From assembly GCA_014378085.1 (NCBI GenBank), contig JACMOJ010000095.1, positions 1 to 39,156 of the forward strand: a stretch of 39,156 nucleotides of DNA, given 5' to 3'. Below the pieces are notes generated by a model. The model did not search any database. It had not been told where the DNA came from and saw only the letters and a program-made list of their open reading frames with translations. The DNA comes from Burkholderiales bacterium (GTDB taxonomy: Bacteria > Pseudomonadota > Gammaproteobacteria > Burkholderiales > Usitatibacteraceae). The position numbers and the translations under genes were made by a program. Below are positions 1-7,573 of this stretch, piece by piece; the stretch's first letter is position 1; each line of letters begins with the position of its first letter.

Positions 1-3
1 ATC

Positions 4-18
4 AGTTCGTACCGAACT
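4..18. promoter_or_regulatory. Perfect inverted repeat upstream of gabD
   Basis: The sequence AGTTCG-TAC-CGAACT is a perfect 6-bp inverted repeat with a 3-base spacer. It ends 12 bases before the gabD start codon. It could be an operator half-site pair or the 5' untranslated stem of the gabD message. The window begins here, so the promoter and the upstream gene cannot be seen. Confidence 0.35.
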
Positions 19-30
19 CGAAAGACAATC

Positions 31-1527
31 ATGACCACCACACCGTTGACACCTACGCAAAAAATGACGCTACCCCTCAAAGATCCCACATTGCTGCGCC
101 AGCAAAGTTACATCGGCGGCGTGTGGTCCGACGCGGTGGCCGGTAAAACGTTTGTGGTCGATAACCCGGCAGACTCGTCACACGTTGCCGATGTGGCGGA
201 CTGCGGTGCCGCAGAAACCAAACGCGCCATTGACGCCGCCAACGCCGCGCTGCCCGCATGGCGCGGCATGACCGCCAAGGCGCGCGGCAGCATCCTGCGC
301 AAGTGGTTCGACCTGATGGTCGCCAATGTTGATGACCTCGCACAGATACTGGTGGCCGAAAACGGCAAACCGCTCGCGGAAGCCAAGGGCGAAATCTTAT
401 TTGGCGCGTCTTTCATCGAGTGGTTCGCCGAAGAGGGAAAACGCGTCTACGGCGATGTCATCCCGCCGCATCTGCCGGACAAACGGTTGTTGGTCATCAA
501 ACAAGCCATCGGTGTAACCGCCGCCATCACGCCATGGAATTTTCCGAATGGCATGATCGCGCGCAAGGCCGGTCCGGCACTCGCCGCAGGATGCACGATG
601 GTGCTTAAACCCGCCGAGCAAACGCCGTTATCGGCGCTGGCGCTGGCTGAACTCGCGCACCGCGCTGGCGTTCCGAAAGGCGTATTTAACGTCGTCACGG
701 GTAGCGCGGCGTCCGCCCCTGCCATCGGCGGCGAACTTTGCGCAAACCCGATCGTGCGGAAGATGTCCTTTACGGGCTCGACCGAAGTCGGTCGGATACT
801 CATGCGCCAATGCGCCCAAACGATCAAGAAAATGTCGCTTGAGTTAGGCGGCAATGCACCGTTCATTGTGTTTGACGATGCCGACCTCGACGCGGCGGTT
901 GAAGGGTTGATGCAGGCAAAGTTTCGTAACGCTGGCCAGACTTGTGTGAGTGCAAATCGTATCTACGTGCAAGACAGCGTGTACGACGCGTTTGCCGATA
1001 AGCTGAAAACCAAGATGGCAATCTTGAAAGTCGGCCAAGGCAACGAAACCGGCATCAACGTCGGCCCGCTAATTGATGACAATGCGATCACAAAGGTGAA
1101 AGAGCATGTGGCAGATGCCGTGGCACACGGCGCGCAGGTGGTGTTGGGCGGCCAGTCACACGCGCTTGGCGGAAGGTTTTTTGTTCCCACGTTATTGACC
1201 AACGTGCCCACCACCGCGCGGGTTTCACGCGAAGAAACGTTCGGCCCCATCGCGCCGCTGATTCGTTTCACCACCGACGAAGAAGCCGTCACGTGGGCGA
1301 ACAACACCGAATTTGGATTGGCCGCCTACTTTTATGCACAGAATATTTCGCGCGTCTTCAAAGTGGCCGAAGCACTCGAGACCGGCATGGTCGGTGTCAA
1401 CACCGGCATGATCTCCAATGAGCTGGCACCGTTTGGCGGTATAAAACAATCCGGCTTGGGTCGCGAAGGCTCGAAGTACGGCATTGATGACTATATTGAA
1501 ATCAAGTATTTGTGTTTGAGCGTTTAA
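31..1527 (+). CDS. gabD: NAD(P)-dependent succinate-semialdehyde dehydrogenase
   Basis: This cytosolic enzyme of the aldehyde dehydrogenase superfamily would oxidise succinic semialdehyde to succinate, the last step of GABA degradation feeding the TCA cycle. At 498 residues it has about the usual family length. Visible hallmarks are the Rossmann-fold motif TPWNF with Asn170, the cofactor-binding KPAE with Lys193, the general base Glu271 in LELGGNAPF, and the nucleophile Cys305 in NAGQTCVSANR. The stretch GQTCVSANR is typical of the GabD/SSADH branch, although related semialdehyde dehydrogenases such as glutarate semialdehyde dehydrogenase cannot be excluded. No strong Shine-Dalgarno precedes the ATG. 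The next gene, ggt, is separated by a repeat-containing gap, so they need not be one operon. Confidence 0.9.
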   Translation: MTTTPLTPTQKMTLPLKDPTLLRQQSYIGGVWSDAVAGKTFVVDNPADSSHVADVADCGAAETKRAIDAANAALPAWRGMTAKARGSILRKWFDLMVANVDDLAQILVAENGKPLAEAKGEILFGASFIEWFAEEGKRVYGDVIPPHLPDKRLLVIKQAIGVTAAITPWNFPNGMIARKAGPALAAGCTMVLKPAEQTPLSALALAELAHRAGVPKGVFNVVTGSAASAPAIGGELCANPIVRKMSFTGSTEVGRILMRQCAQTIKKMSLELGGNAPFIVFDDADLDAAVEGLMQAKFRNAGQTCVSANRIYVQDSVYDAFADKLKTKMAILKVGQGNETGINVGPLIDDNAITKVKEHVADAVAHGAQVVLGGQSHALGGRFFVPTLLTNVPTTARVSREETFGPIAPLIRFTTDEEAVTWANNTEFGLAAYFYAQNISRVFKVAEALETGMVGVNTGMISNELAPFGGIKQSGLGREGSKYGIDDYIEIKYLCLSV

Positions 1528-1578
1528 ATCCGTTGGGCAATCGCGACCTCATGTTGATGCCGATAAAAATCCTCCGCT

Positions 1579-1621
1579 CATCATCTGGCGATGATTCGCC
1601 GCCCTCTTTTGCAAAGGGGGC
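1579..1621. repeat. Hairpin-rich intergenic repeat after gabD
   Basis: The gap between gabD and ggt holds two adjacent stems: TCATC-TGGC-GATGA at 1579-1592 and GCCCTCTTTTGCAAAGGGGGC at 1601-1621. The second has a 9-bp stem with one wobble pair and a 3-base loop. No T-run follows, so it is not a canonical intrinsic terminator. C-rich/G-rich hairpins built around TTTGCAAA are common dispersed intergenic repeats in proteobacteria. A second G-rich stretch (GGCGGGGGATTT) follows at about 1640. Confidence 0.5.
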
Positions 1622-1680
1622 AGACGGACGCGCAGCAGCCGGCGGGGGATTTACACACTACCCTTTAGTGAAAAAACGTT

Positions 1681-1822
1681 GTAACGACAGATGAACGCAG
1701 ATAAATATATGAAACGTCAATTGGCTCTCGGTGATCACTACGCGCTGAGGGAGCTGCCGATTGCCGTATGGGAAGAAAAGCGTTCCCGCGCTGATCTGCG
1801 TGCATCTGCGTTCATCTGCGGT
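1681..1822. repeat. Paired inverted 10-bp-unit repeat, copy A (overlaps ggt 5' end)
   Basis: The left arm at 1681-1703 carries degenerate copies of a 10-base unit with core ATGAACGCAG. The right arm at 1791-1822 carries three units on the opposite strand (cores TGCATCTGCG and TTCATCTGCG). The arms are about 90 bases apart and inverted relative to each other. A second pair with the same unit and layout occurs at 6787-6953. The right arm lies inside the predicted ggt reading frame and encodes part of its signal-peptide region. Confidence 0.75.
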
Positions 1823-3565
1823 TTCCTAATGTTGTCGGCCGCTTTCCTATCGCCGCACACCTGCGCACAGCCTGCACCACCGCTGACCGCGCCAACCCGC
1901 GACATGCCCGAGCCCGCCAGCCAAACGGTTGAACGCAAGGTCAGTTTCTCCAAGCGCGACATGGTCGCGGCCGCCCATCCGCTGGCAACGGAAGCTGGCG
2001 TTGAAATATTGGCGAAAGGAGGCAGCGCGATCGACGCAGCGGTTGCGGTGCAAATGGTATTGAACTTGGTCGAGCCACAATCGTCTGGCATCGGCGGTGG
2101 CTCCTTCATGTTGCACTACGATGCAAAGCGCAATGCCACCATCGCCTTTGATGGCCGCGAGATTGCACCACAAGCAGCCACACCGACGATGTTTTTGGGG
2201 GAGGACGGCAAGCCCATTCGCTACATGGATGCCGTGCGCAGCGGCAAATCCTTCGGCGTACCGGGCACGTTGCGTTCACTTGAAGCAGCACACGCCGCCC
2301 ACGGCAATTTGCCCTGGTCCGATTTGTTCCTACCGGTGATACGGCTCGCTGAAAACGGTTACGCACTCTCCGCCCGCACCGTCCAGCAAGCGGGTAACAG
2401 CACTATCTTGCGCGACACCCCCGATACGCGGGCTATCTTCTTTAACGCCGACGGCACACCAAAAGCGGTCGGCACGGTGGTCAAAAACCCGGCGCTCGCC
2501 GCAACCATGAAGCGACTTGCGGCTGGCGGCGCGGATGCGTTTTATATGGGCGAGATTGCGCGCGACATTGTGACTGCCGTACGCGCACACGCGCGACCCG
2601 GCATCGTGACCGAAGCCGACTTTGCCGCTTACCGCGTGCGTATCAGCGATGCCATCTGTGGCGCTTATCGCGGCAATCGTGTGTGCAGCATGCCGATGCC
2701 GTCGAGTGGCGGCGTCGCGATTCTGCAAATTTTAGGCATGCTCGAGCGCTTCGATCTGCCAAAAATGAAAACTGATTCCGTTGAGGCCGCGCATTTATTT
2801 GCTGAAGCCGGTCGCCTCGCGTTTGCGGATCGCGAAAAATTTGCGGCCGACGATCGTTTCGCGGATGTGCCGGTCGCCGCGATGATTAGTCCCTCCTATT
2901 TGCGCGAACGCAGCGCACTGATTCGCCCCGACCGTAGTCTGGGCCGCGCCACGCCGGGTAATCCCGTCGCGATAAAAATTTCTCAGGCAGGTGACGCTGC
3001 TGTGGGCCTGACCGGCACCAGCCATTTTTCGATCGTAGACACCAACGGCAACGCGGTGAGTATGACGAGCTCGGTCGACGCCTCATTCGGCAGCCAGATT
3101 TTTGTGCGCGGCTTTTTCTTGAATAATCAGATGACAGATTTTTCGTTAACACCGACCGATGCCGTCGGCGTGCCAGTCGCCAACGCCATCGCGCCCGGTA
3201 AACGGCCGCGCAGCACCATGGCACCGGTGATTATCTTTGACGACAAGGGCAGGCTCAAGATGGTGGTTGGCTCGGCACTCGGCGCGACCATCGTAAACTC
3301 CGTTACCAAAACCATCATCGGTGCCCTCGACTGGCAACTTGACGCACAGGCGGCAATCGCGCTACCCAATGGCGGCAGCCGCAACGGGCCGACGGATATC
3401 GAGCGTGGCGCTAACGCGGAAAAATTGGCGAGCGCATTACGCACCATCGGCCATGAAGTGCGTATTGGCGACATTCCCAGCGGCTTACACGCGGTGCTGC
3501 GCGTGCCCGACGGCTGGCAAGGTGGCGTCGATCCGCGCCGTGAAGGTGCGGCTAAAGGTCGCTGA
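1691..3565 (+). CDS. ggt: Gamma-glutamyltransferase (glutathione hydrolase)
   Basis: This periplasmic Ntn-hydrolase would cleave the gamma-glutamyl bond of glutathione and gamma-glutamyl compounds and can transfer the glutamyl group to amino acids. The mature part begins near SFSKRDMVAAAHPLAT and continues with the family signature GGSAIDAAVAVQ and SSGIGGGSF. The predicted autoprocessing site and nucleophile is Thr443 in LTGTSHFSIVDTNGNAVSMT, splitting large and small subunits. The 624-residue frame is slightly longer than the usual ~580. The excess is N-terminal and partly encoded by the 10-bp-unit repeat (RASAFICGF). The start is uncertain: ATG 1691 and ATG 1709 lack a Shine-Dalgarno, and ATG 1829 leaves only a short uncharged leader. 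The hydrophobic stretch ending at Cys-Ala-Gln (residues 58-60) behaves like a signal peptide. Confidence 0.9.
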   Translation: MNADKYMKRQLALGDHYALRELPIAVWEEKRSRADLRASAFICGFLMLSAAFLSPHTCAQPAPPLTAPTRDMPEPASQTVERKVSFSKRDMVAAAHPLATEAGVEILAKGGSAIDAAVAVQMVLNLVEPQSSGIGGGSFMLHYDAKRNATIAFDGREIAPQAATPTMFLGEDGKPIRYMDAVRSGKSFGVPGTLRSLEAAHAAHGNLPWSDLFLPVIRLAENGYALSARTVQQAGNSTILRDTPDTRAIFFNADGTPKAVGTVVKNPALAATMKRLAAGGADAFYMGEIARDIVTAVRAHARPGIVTEADFAAYRVRISDAICGAYRGNRVCSMPMPSSGGVAILQILGMLERFDLPKMKTDSVEAAHLFAEAGRLAFADREKFAADDRFADVPVAAMISPSYLRERSALIRPDRSLGRATPGNPVAIKISQAGDAAVGLTGTSHFSIVDTNGNAVSMTSSVDASFGSQIFVRGFFLNNQMTDFSLTPTDAVGVPVANAIAPGKRPRSTMAPVIIFDDKGRLKMVVGSALGATIVNSVTKTIIGALDWQLDAQAAIALPNGGSRNGPTDIERGANAEKLASALRTIGHEVRIGDIPSGLHAVLRVPDGWQGGVDPRREGAAKGR

Positions 3566-3593
3566 AGTTTTAATTCTGTAAAGGATAATCCAC

Positions 3594-4091
3594 ATGAAAA
3601 AGATCATCACACTCGTTTTTGTTTTTATTTCAACCCTAACATTAGGCTGCTTTATGAATACACCTGCCGTGACCTCTACCACACCCACACCACCCACACC
3701 ACCATCAGCAGCCGCGCCTGTTTACCCCTCTGCCGTTACCGAACTCACCAAAATCGACACTGTCGTCGGCACCGGCACCATCGCTGCGACTGGCGGCACC
3801 ACGCGTGTGCATTACACCGGTTGGCTGTTTGTCCCAGGCGAGGGGGGCGCTGCCGGGAGCAAGGGCAAGAAATTTGATTCCTCACTGGATCGTAATGACC
3901 CGTTTGAATTCACCATCGGTCAACGCCGCGTCATCGCTGGCTGGGAGCAAGGCGTGGCCGGCATGGCAGTTGGCGGCAAACGCACCCTCATCATCCCGCC
4001 GGCGCTGGGTTATGGCGCACGCGGTGCCGGCGGCGCCATTCCGCCAAACGCCACGCTCGTGTTTGAAATCGAACTACTTGCGGTGAAATAA
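3594..4091 (+). CDS. FKBP-type peptidyl-prolyl isomerase lipoprotein
   Basis: A 165-residue envelope-anchored peptidyl-prolyl cis-trans isomerase that would assist folding of exported proteins. The N-terminus is a lipoprotein signal with lipobox LTLGC and lipidation site Cys19. A Thr/Pro-rich linker ([10 protein letters not shown]) follows, and then one FKBP domain from about residue 50: [42 protein letters not shown] and LGYGARG, all core active-site segments. A good Shine-Dalgarno (AAAGGA) precedes the ATG. The linker DNA is a short run of CACACCACC repeats. The next gene starts 4 bases after the stop, so co-transcription is likely. Confidence 0.93.
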   Translation: MKKIITLVFVFISTLTLGCFMNTPAVTSTTPTPPTPPSAAAPVYPSAVTELTKIDTVVGTGTIAATGGTTRVHYTGWLFVPGEGGAAGSKGKKFDSSLDRNDPFEFTIGQRRVIAGWEQGVAGMAVGGKRTLIIPPALGYGARGAGGAIPPNATLVFEIELLAVK

Positions 4092-4095
4092 CTTC

Positions 4096-4839
4096 ATGCG
4101 GACCTTCGGCGCCATCATCATTGGTGATGAAATTTTGTCGGGCAAACGCCACGACAAGCATTTGTCGAAGGTCATTGAGCACCTCGGTACACGCGGCCTC
4201 TGGTTGTCGTACGCAAACTACATCGGCGACGAGCCGCCGCGCATCACCGCGGTATTACGCCAGTCATTTGCGAACGATGATGTGGTGTTTTCGTTTGGCG
4301 GGATAGGCGCAACACCGGACGATCACACCCGCCAGTGCGCAGCAGCGGCGCTTGGTGTTGACATCGCCGAGCATCCTGAAGCGATTGCAGAAATGCAGGC
4401 CAAGCCGGATTTTGAATTGACGCCTAACCGACGCAAGATGGCTGAGTTCCCGATCGGGGCCACGATCATTCCGAACCCCTACAACCAGATTGCGGCGTTC
4501 TCATTCGGCGACCACCACTTTCTTCCCGGCTTTCCCGAAATGTCGTGGCCGATGATGGAATGGGTGCTCGATAAACATTACGCGTACCTTTTCCACTCGG
4601 TGGAGACCGCCAGCGAATCGATATTGATTCAAGAGGCGGGTGAATCGAACTTGATCGACATGATGAATGCCGTGGTGGCGCGTTATCCGAACATCCGCCT
4701 TTCATCACTACCCAAACACATTCCGGGCGGTCGGCAGATTGAATTTTCATTGTCGGGCAATCCCGCTGATGTACCAGCGGCGATGGCCGAAGCCCGGGCA
4801 GAAGTTACCCGACTAGGTTACCCCTTTACCGATCTGTAG
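4096..4839 (+). CDS. CinA-type molybdopterin-binding-fold protein (competence/damage-inducible protein A family)
   Basis: A 247-residue protein matching the N-terminal MoCF-biosynthesis-like domain of CinA. Recognisable parts are the opening IIIGDEILSGKRHDKH, the nucleotide-binding-type loop FSFGGIGATPDDHTRQ, and the later FLPGFPEM segment. It lacks the C-terminal nicotinamide-mononucleotide deamidase domain found in full-length CinA of about 400 residues. In that respect it resembles the short stand-alone versions common in proteobacteria, whose role is often given as ADP-ribose pyrophosphatase-like or unknown. It starts 4 bases after the FKBP stop codon, suggesting coupling. No function beyond the fold can be assigned from sequence. 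Confidence 0.85.
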   Translation: MRTFGAIIIGDEILSGKRHDKHLSKVIEHLGTRGLWLSYANYIGDEPPRITAVLRQSFANDDVVFSFGGIGATPDDHTRQCAAAALGVDIAEHPEAIAEMQAKPDFELTPNRRKMAEFPIGATIIPNPYNQIAAFSFGDHHFLPGFPEMSWPMMEWVLDKHYAYLFHSVETASESILIQEAGESNLIDMMNAVVARYPNIRLSSLPKHIPGGRQIEFSLSGNPADVPAAMAEARAEVTRLGYPFTDL

Positions 4840-4861
4840 CGTCTCTTGCTGGAGTCATTCC

Positions 4862-4960
4862 ATGGGTCTTCGCGATATGAATCAGGTCACATCAGTTAGC
4901 AAGCTGCCTGCATCAAGCCACTTCATCAACAGCGCGTTCAACGTGTTGCTGAAGCGATGA
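4862..4960 (+). CDS. 32-residue leader ORF overlapping the histidine phosphatase start
   Basis: A short open frame of 32 codons plus stop starts at ATG 4862, seven bases after a clear GGAG (4851-4854). Its TGA (4958-4960) overlaps the ATG of the next gene (4957) in an ATGA arrangement. The peptide begins MGLRDMNQVTSVSK and ends FNVLLKR. It has no recognisable domain, membrane segment or run of a single amino acid. The ribosome-binding site upstream of this frame is far better than the one at the downstream gene, so its translation may deliver ribosomes to it. I infer a coupling leader peptide. It could also be a chance ORF or an eroded gene end. Confidence 0.4.
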   Translation: MGLRDMNQVTSVSKLPASSHFINSAFNVLLKR

Positions 4961-5622
4961 CATTTAACCGTACGGCAGGCAATTTTGCGCTGTCGTTAGC
5001 GACTAACTTGCGAAGCGCCGCACCTAGCGCCACACATTTCGCCACATTGATCTCGGCCTGCCTTGTCATGGCTGGCTGGTCTTTCTCGGCGTCCGCACAA
5101 GCCACGCCCGAAGCCCTTTGGGCGGCACTGAAACAAGGTGGCCACGTGCTGCTTCTGCGCCACACCGAAACCGTTCCGGGCATCGGTGATCCACCCGGTT
5201 TCCGTTTGGACGACTGCACAACGCAACGCAACCTAAGCGTCGCCGGTCGCGCCCAAGCACGCGCCTGGGGCAAGGCGTTGGCCGATAACGGTATTCAAAC
5301 CAGTGGTGTGTTTGCGTCCGTATGGTGTCGCTGTGTTGATACGGCCGTGCTCGCATTCGGCAAAGCCGATACCTGGCCGGCGCTCAATTCACACTTCGAG
5401 ACTGGTTCGGGTGACATTCAAGCGCAGCAAGTGCGCGGCGGCATTCCCGCTCGTATGAAACCCGGCAAGACGCTAATACTCGTCACACATCAAGTCAACA
5501 TCACCGCACTTACCGGCCGCACGCCGGCGATGGGGGAGGCGGTGGTTTTTCGCGTCGTTGCATCAACGGACAAGTCCCAGCCACCGAAGCTCGATGTTGT
5601 CGGTATGCTAAAGCTAACGTAG
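4957..5622 (+). CDS. Secreted histidine phosphatase family protein
   Basis: A 221-residue member of the phosphoglycerate mutase-like histidine phosphatase superfamily, probably a periplasmic phosphatase of unknown substrate. The N-terminus up to about residue 48 looks like a long signal peptide ending SFSASAQA. The catalytic core shows LLLRHTET, with Arg68 and the phospho-accepting His69 (RHT in place of the usual RHG). It continues with LDDCTTQRNLSVAGRAQA, the second phosphate-pocket arginine in VWCRCVDTA, and the late histidine in LVTHQVNITALTG. Many relatives in this RHT-type group are annotated only as histidine phosphatase family. Its ATG overlaps the stop of the 32-codon ORF. It converges with the yceI gene, with a hairpin between them. 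Confidence 0.85.
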   Translation: MTFNRTAGNFALSLATNLRSAAPSATHFATLISACLVMAGWSFSASAQATPEALWAALKQGGHVLLLRHTETVPGIGDPPGFRLDDCTTQRNLSVAGRAQARAWGKALADNGIQTSGVFASVWCRCVDTAVLAFGKADTWPALNSHFETGSGDIQAQQVRGGIPARMKPGKTLILVTHQVNITALTGRTPAMGEAVVFRVVASTDKSQPPKLDVVGMLKLT

Positions 5623-5637
5623 AAAGTGTCCAAAGGA

Positions 5638-5673
5638 CGGGCGTTTCGAAGCAGAACTGCTCCAAGACGCCCG
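5638..5673. repeat. Conserved imperfect hairpin, copy 1 (between convergent genes)
   Basis: Left arm GGGCGTTTCGAAGCA (5639-5653), 4-base loop, and right arm TGCTCCAAGACGCCC (5658-5672). The stem contains two C/A-type mismatches at the same places as in the copy at 23908. It sits between two convergent genes and ends 14 bases from the 3' end of yceI, so it may act as a bidirectional terminator or RNA-stabilising stem. It belongs to a dispersed family with members at 23908 and 37681. Confidence 0.7.
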
Positions 5674-5686
5674 CCGAGAAAGGACT

Positions 5687-6364
5687 TTACTTGTTTTCTT
5701 TGGACGTTCTGGCGGGCGTTGTTGTCTGCATCATCGATGGCGCTACCTTCTCGTCGCTGACGATTAAGGCGACAATTTCAACGGCGATCTTCACGTCATC
5801 ACTGACGGTGCCGGACCAGCCCTTCATGCCAAACTCGAAACGCTTCACCGTCACTTCTGTCGAGGCGGTGCAGCGTGCGGACTTAGCGCTACTCACCGGC
5901 TCACATGCCGATTTCATGACGGTCAGCGTGACGGGCTTTGTCGTGCCGACGAGCGTGATGTTGCCGTCGATGGCGATCAGCTTTTCGCCCTCGTAACGAA
6001 ATCGCGTCGACTTAAATTCGATGGTCGGGAATCGATCAACGTCAAAAAACTCTGGCCCACGCAACATGCGGCGTTTAGATTCGCTATCGAAGTTACTCGG
6101 GGTCAGCGTCGTTGCATCAATGATGACGTGAATAGACGGCTCGCGCTCCGTCGCAGGCTTGAGTGGCTCGTAGTTCAGGCTGCCGGTCATCCGGGTGAAG
6201 ACACCGCGCACCGGAATAAACCCTAAATACTTGGTCTCGTAGGTGGTCTTGGTCGCAACAGGATCAATCTCATAACGCGCCGCGTTGGCCGATGTGCTGA
6301 TCAACAGCAGCAGTGCGGTCGAAACCATCAAAGCGCCAAGCGCGTTAGTCGAACGCGTCGTCAT
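5687..6364 (-). CDS. YceI family periplasmic protein
   Basis: A 225-residue secreted lipocalin-like protein of the YceI family, whose members bind isoprenoid or similar lipids in the periplasm. After a signal peptide ending STSANA come the family features: YEIDPVATKTTYETKYLG, GVFTRMTGSLNYE, the segment VIDATTLTPSNFDSESKRRMLRG split across two strands, FFDVDRFPTIEFKSTRF, and NITLVGTTKPVTLTV. I place the start at ATG 6364. The longer frame to 6394 would need a TTG start. The chosen ATG overlaps the 3' end of the S4-protein gene by 20 bases, implying coupled translation. The C-terminal tail (about 25 residues) is polar and not conserved in the family as I know it. Confidence 0.9.
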   Translation of the reverse strand: MTTRSTNALGALMVSTALLLLISTSANAARYEIDPVATKTTYETKYLGFIPVRGVFTRMTGSLNYEPLKPATEREPSIHVIIDATTLTPSNFDSESKRRMLRGPEFFDVDRFPTIEFKSTRFRYEGEKLIAIDGNITLVGTTKPVTLTVMKSACEPVSSAKSARCTASTEVTVKRFEFGMKGWSGTVSDDVKIAVEIVALIVSDEKVAPSMMQTTTPARTSKENK

Positions 6365-6773
6365 GCTTGTTCTGCGCGGCAAAAAACTTGTCAATCACGC
6401 GGCGATCTTTCTTGGTCGGTCGGCCTGGAAACACGGACGGCGGCAAATCTGCGAGCTCTTTTCTAAGCGATTCCCGTGCCAATACACTGTCTTCGGTCTC
6501 GCGGTAAAAGGTCTCGGCTAGTTTGGCCGCCACCCGCTTTTCAGCGAGATTGGTCACCACAATACGCCACTCGTATGGCGGTTTCCTGACAAGCAACACG
6601 TCGCCAACTTTAATGCTTTTGGCTGGTTTCACGCGCTCGTCGTTCACATAGACGCGTCGCGCGTTGATCGCATCAATGGCGATTTCGCGGGTCTTAAAAA
6701 ACCGCGAGGCAATCAACCATTTATCGATGCGAACGCTAGCGAGCATTGCGAGATACTGCTTTAAATTCTGCAT
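6345..6773 (-). CDS. hslR: S4-domain RNA-binding protein, Hsp15-like
   Basis: A 142-residue protein of the Hsp15/HslR type, which binds stalled 50S subunits carrying nascent chains after heat stress. The S4 domain opens with VRIDKWLIASRFFKTREIAIDAI and continues NARRVYVNDERVKPAKSIKVGDVLLVRK. The tail contains RPTKKDRRVIDKF, which matches the basic C-terminus of the family. The frame stays open upstream to 6812, but those residues (MCVHLRPSAG) are encoded by a dispersed 10-bp repeat and are not expected in the family. Met at 6773 or 6746 is the likelier start, and the latter gives 133 residues, the usual length. No clear Shine-Dalgarno is visible for either. The gene overlaps yceI by 20 bases. 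Confidence 0.85.
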   Translation of the reverse strand: MQNLKQYLAMLASVRIDKWLIASRFFKTREIAIDAINARRVYVNDERVKPAKSIKVGDVLLVRKPPYEWRIVVTNLAEKRVAAKLAETFYRETEDSVLARESLRKELADLPPSVFPGRPTKKDRRVIDKFFAAQNKHDDAFD

Positions 6774-6786
6774 GGCAATTGGACCA

Positions 6787-6953
6787 GCAGATGGACGCAG
6801 ATGGACGCACATGAAGAAGCAAATGCGCGCAGCCAGAGGCGCTTCGTAACAGCGCCATCGAAGACATTTGCCTCACCACTGTCACCCGCGCGCGGCCGAC
6901 ATTACCCTTGCCCCCGACTGAGCTCATCTGCGCTCGTCTGCGCTCATCGGCGT
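6787..6953. repeat. Paired inverted 10-bp-unit repeat, copy B
   Basis: The left arm at 6787-6814 reads as three consecutive 10-base units (ATGGACGCAG, ATGGACGCAC, ATGAAGAAGC, preceded by a partial one). The right arm at 6921-6953 has three inverted units (AGCTCATCTG, CGCTCGTCTG, CGCTCATCGG). The arms flank about 105 bases that do not resemble the interior of copy A at 1681-1822. It lies between the hslR start and the bph-like gene, and supplies a spurious N-terminal extension to the hslR frame. Confidence 0.75.
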
Positions 6954-6985
6954 CTCCAAACTGGCTTTTTCTGCACCCTCACAGC

Positions 6986-7573
6986 TCATTTCCCCGTCTT
7001 GGCCAATTTTACGGACGCGATATTCATGGGTAGCCCCGTGCCAGTGTCGTACTCCACCCCCGCCATAACGCCAAGCGACGCAATTTGTTTGGCCGACTTG
7101 GCGCTGTTGTAAACCGCGTACATCGCCCCAAGCGCAAAATCGCGCCCCGAGCCAATCGCCCAGAAGCGATCAAACTCAAACACCTCGCGCATCGAATACA
7201 CGCCGAATATCCCGGTAGCGTTTACCACCAACGCGGTCAGCTGTGACGACTCATAAGGATCGTCGTCTTCCTCTTTCGGGTTGAGGTATGCCTCATCCTT
7301 TAAGATCGGATGAATCTTGCGAAAACTTTCGTATATTTCATGGCGCCCGTTGAAGCTGAAGTCTTTCGCGTTTTCGTGATTCTTCAGGATGCTTTCTAGC
7401 ACCATTTGGTGAGCAGCGGATCCTGCGATGCCAAAAAACGAACCGTTGTGGCGCAGAATTTTTTCTGGTGCGGCGTCATGTTTGCTGCCCAGGCGCGTGG
7501 CACCAAAAGTGGTCAGCGTATCGCCGGCAATGACGGCTTGGCCGCCCTTTTTGACTACAACAATGGTGGTCAT
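6986..7573 (-). CDS. HslV-related proteasome-like peptidase, probably BPH
   Basis: A 195-residue Ntn-hydrolase of the proteasome beta-subunit/HslV superfamily. After removal of Met the chain starts with Thr1 (TTIVVVKKGGQAVIAGD). Asp17 falls at exactly the HslV position. A lysine in PEKIL (about residue 37) aligns with HslV Lys33 after a 4-residue insertion. The later IGSGRDFALGAM matches the IGSGG turn of HslV. It is longer than HslV (about 175) and carries an acidic insertion, KEEDDDPYESS. These features point to the Betaproteobacteria proteasome homologue described as a self-assembling double ring without a known ATPase. I see no hslU-like ATPase nearby, which fits BPH better than HslV. It is divergent from the peptide importer genes. 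Confidence 0.75.
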   Translation of the reverse strand: MTTIVVVKKGGQAVIAGDTLTTFGATRLGSKHDAAPEKILRHNGSFFGIAGSAAHQMVLESILKNHENAKDFSFNGRHEIYESFRKIHPILKDEAYLNPKEEDDDPYESSQLTALVVNATGIFGVYSMREVFEFDRFWAIGSGRDFALGAMYAVYNSAKSAKQIASLGVMAGVEYDTGTGLPMNIASVKLAKTGK

